This document shows positions 54,938-56,502 of a stretch of DNA of 56,502 nt, in pieces. This DNA comes from Olsenella sp. Lineage in GTDB: Bacteria; Actinomycetota; Coriobacteriia; Coriobacteriales; Atopobiaceae. Below the pieces are notes generated by a model. It worked only from the letters and a program-made list of their open reading frames with translations, was not told where the DNA came from and made no database searches. The DNA is taken from the NCBI GenBank assembly GCA_022648325.1, contig JALCMG010000014.1, positions 1-56,502 of the forward strand, in the 5' to 3' direction. How positions within the stretch are numbered: position 1 is the stretch's first letter; each line of letters starts with the position of its first letter. Made by a program: the position numbers and the translations under genes.

Positions 54938-56502
54938 CTACCGGGCGAGCATGTAGCCATAGTTGTCGCGAACCGCGAGGATAACCGCGCGAACCGCCTC
55001 GGGAAGGCCGCAGGCGGGGTCATCCACGTTGTAGACGGCGGTTGCACCATCGAGCCTCACGAGCATGCCACCCTCGACGGGCAGGAAGCCCTCGTTCTGC
55101 GAGTGGTCGAAGTCCTCCCTGCTCCAGAACAGGGTGAGCTTGTCACGGTAGGGCTTGCCCTCGGAGTACGGGCAGAACACGGCGCAGTTGCCACACTCGT
55201 TGCACATGCCGTCCACGTGGACAATCTGGCGCTCGCGCATGCCGGACACGCGAATCGCGACGTTGGCGCGGTTGGGGCAGACCTCGCAGCAGGTCTCGCA
55301 CACGGTGGCGCAGCCAAGGCAGCGCGTGTGCACAAGGGAGGCAACGTCGGCCTCGAGGCTGCCGCGGGATGCCAGGGGCTTCTCGTAGCTGGGGTTGACG
55401 TTCTTCTCGGCCATGGCGTCGAAGGAGGCTCCGGCAATGGCCGTGGTGACGGTCATGGCGTCGGCGATGGCCTTGACCACGGTGGCAGGGCCGCAACGGG
55501 CGTCGCCGGCGGCAAAGACGTGCGGCACGCTGGTCTCGAGGGTGTCCGACACCACGGGACGGCCCTTCTCGTCCAGCTCGCAGCCGGTTGCCTGGTAGAG
55601 GCCCTGCTCGATGCGCTCGCCCACGGCGGTGATGACGGCGGTGGCGGGCACGGACACGGTCTCTCCGGTGGGCTCGGGGGCACGGCGGCCGGAAGCGTCG
55701 GGGGCGCCAAGACGCATGACCTCGCACGTGAGCACGCCGTTGGCAAGGTCGCCCGGAGAGAGCAGCTCCATGAACTCCACGCCGTCCTCGAGCGCCATAA
55801 CGAGCTCCTCCTCGTCCGCGGGCATGTAGCGACGGGTGCGGCGGTAGACCAGGCGAACGTGCTCAACGCCGGGAACGCGCTTGGCAGCACGGGCAACGTC
55901 CATGGCGGTGTTGCCGCCGCCAATGACCACCACGTCGGAGCCGAGCTTGCACTGGGCCGGGTCCTCCTTGAAGTCGCGCAGGAAGTCGATGGCGTCAAGC
56001 GCCTCGCCGCTGCGCAGGGCCGGGCGTCCCGGTGCCCATGCGCCGATGGCCACCACGACGTCGGTGAAGCCCTGGTCGAGAAGGTCGCACGCGTTGGTGA
56101 CCTCGACGCCCGTCTTGAAGGTGGCGCCGTATGCCGAGCAGAGCTCGACGTCGTGGTCGATGGCCTCGTCGGAGATGCGGAAGCCCGGGATTACGTGGCG
56201 AACAATGCCGCCGAGCTCGTCGGTGCGCTCGAAGACGGTGACCTCGACGCCAGCGCGCGAGAGGAACGACGCCGCAGCGAGGCCGGCAGGGCCGGCGCCC
56301 ACGACGGCCGCCTTACGGTCGGTCACGCTACCGCGCGCAGAGAGCGTGGGCAGGACCTCTGCAAGGCCCTTCTCAGCAGCCAGGAGCTTGAACTCGCGGA
56401 TGTGCACGTGCTCCTCGTAGTAGTTGCGCATGCAGGAGTTGCCGCAGGTGTGCGGGCAGATGGTGCCCGTGGTGAAGGGCAGGGCGTTGCGCTCGAGGAT
56501 GA
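54938..56502 (-). CDS. ygfK: YgfK-like NAD(P)H/Fe-S oxidoreductase (partial, 5' end outside window)
   Basis: The frame is open to the right edge; residues before the internal Met at 56431 read ILERNALPFTTGTICPHTCG, so that Met is not the start. GltD-like features are the N-terminal cluster-binding TICPHTCGNSC, a first FAD-binding loop VVGAGPAGLAAASFLSRAG, an NAD(P)-binding VVIGGGNTAMDVARAAKR, and FAAGDARCGPATVV. The C-terminus carries ferredoxin-type Cys groups (CLGCATVCETCCEVCP; CNECGNCAVFCPY). The ~520 visible residues correspond to the C-terminal half of YgfK (about 1,000 residues), called putative selenate reductase. In this cluster it is better seen as the electron-transfer flavoprotein for the adjacent molybdenum hydroxylase. 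Confidence 0.9.
   Translation of the reverse strand, partial: ILERNALPFTTGTICPHTCGNSCMRNYYEEHVHIREFKLLAAEKGLAEVLPTLSARGSVTDRKAAVVGAGPAGLAAASFLSRAGVEVTVFERTDELGGIVRHVIPGFRISDEAIDHDVELCSAYGATFKTGVEVTNACDLLDQGFTDVVVAIGAWAPGRPALRSGEALDAIDFLRDFKEDPAQCKLGSDVVVIGGGNTAMDVARAAKRVPGVEHVRLVYRRTRRYMPADEEELVMALEDGVEFMELLSPGDLANGVLTCEVMRLGAPDASGRRAPEPTGETVSVPATAVITAVGERIEQGLYQATGCELDEKGRPVVSDTLETSVPHVFAAGDARCGPATVVKAIADAMTVTTAIAGASFDAMAEKNVNPSYEKPLASRGSLEADVASLVHTRCLGCATVCETCCEVCPNRANVAIRVSGMRERQIVHVDGMCNECGNCAVFCPYSEGKPYRDKLTLFWSREDFDHSQNEGFLPVEGGMLVRLDGATAVYNVDDPACGLPEAVRAVILAVRDNYGYMLAR

Overview
The window is high-GC DNA with coding runs on both strands but mostly on the minus strand. Gene content and style (PTS-rich sugar fermentation, LicR/BglG-type activator, two-component and BceAB-type modules, a large anaerobic molybdenum-hydroxylase purine cluster) suggest a strictly anaerobic, host-associated actinobacterium of the Coriobacteriia, probably near Olsenella/Atopobiaceae. 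The genus is an inference from gene content only; no rRNA or tRNA gene is visible.

The dominant theme is anaerobic purine catabolism, laid out in blocks that correspond to the E. coli yge/ygf/xdh region. Left block (1-4.7 kb, minus strand): ygeY (M20 hydrolase), ygeW (knotted carbamoyltransferase), carbamate kinase, and a ModE-like HTH fused to a MocA-type nucleotidyltransferase that runs off the left edge. A separate block at 22.2-26.2 kb holds ygeX (2,3-diaminopropionate ammonia-lyase) and a divergent pair encoding a double-cubane-cluster reductase and its ATPase activator. The right block (32.2-56.5 kb) holds a urate/xanthine permease, a three-subunit xanthine dehydrogenase, guanine deaminase, a guanine/hypoxanthine permease, a nucleoside-type ABC importer with two tandem lipoprotein receptors flanking a CDA-fold deaminase, a fused xanthine dehydrogenase, a multi-cluster ferredoxin and a ygfK-like flavin/Fe-S oxidoreductase cut by the right edge. 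A related dyad-like element precedes six of these transcription units (ygeY, ygeX, the urate/xanthine permease, xdh, the guanine permease, the ABC importer), which suggests one regulon.

Between these blocks lie carbohydrate and signalling modules: a membrane-anchored GH3 glycosidase with inverted domain order; a LytTR response regulator (frameshifted) with an AgrC-like kinase; two small membrane proteins; a BceRS-BceAB-like antimicrobial-peptide module; a cellobiose-type PTS (IIB, IIC, IIA, GH1) with a LicR activator; and an alpha-glucoside-type module (GH4, PTS IIBC, serine hydrolase) with a divergent GntR repressor and several operator-like sites.

Several intergenic stretches are rich in repeats. 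The most striking is a gene-free 1.6-kb island (34.9-36.55 kb). It carries 36-bp tandem repeats, a perfect 24-bp hairpin, and about 15 copies of a ~22-bp repeat that switch orientation at a central point, with spacings near 31, 42 and 52 bp. Two dispersed intergenic repeat families also appear at both ~10-11 kb and ~43.7-44.9 kb. Three genes (response regulator, PTS IIC, LicR) each carry a single-base deletion, and an MNT/HEPN toxin-antitoxin pair carries a dinucleotide frameshift and an amber stop. These may be real decay or partly sequencing error.
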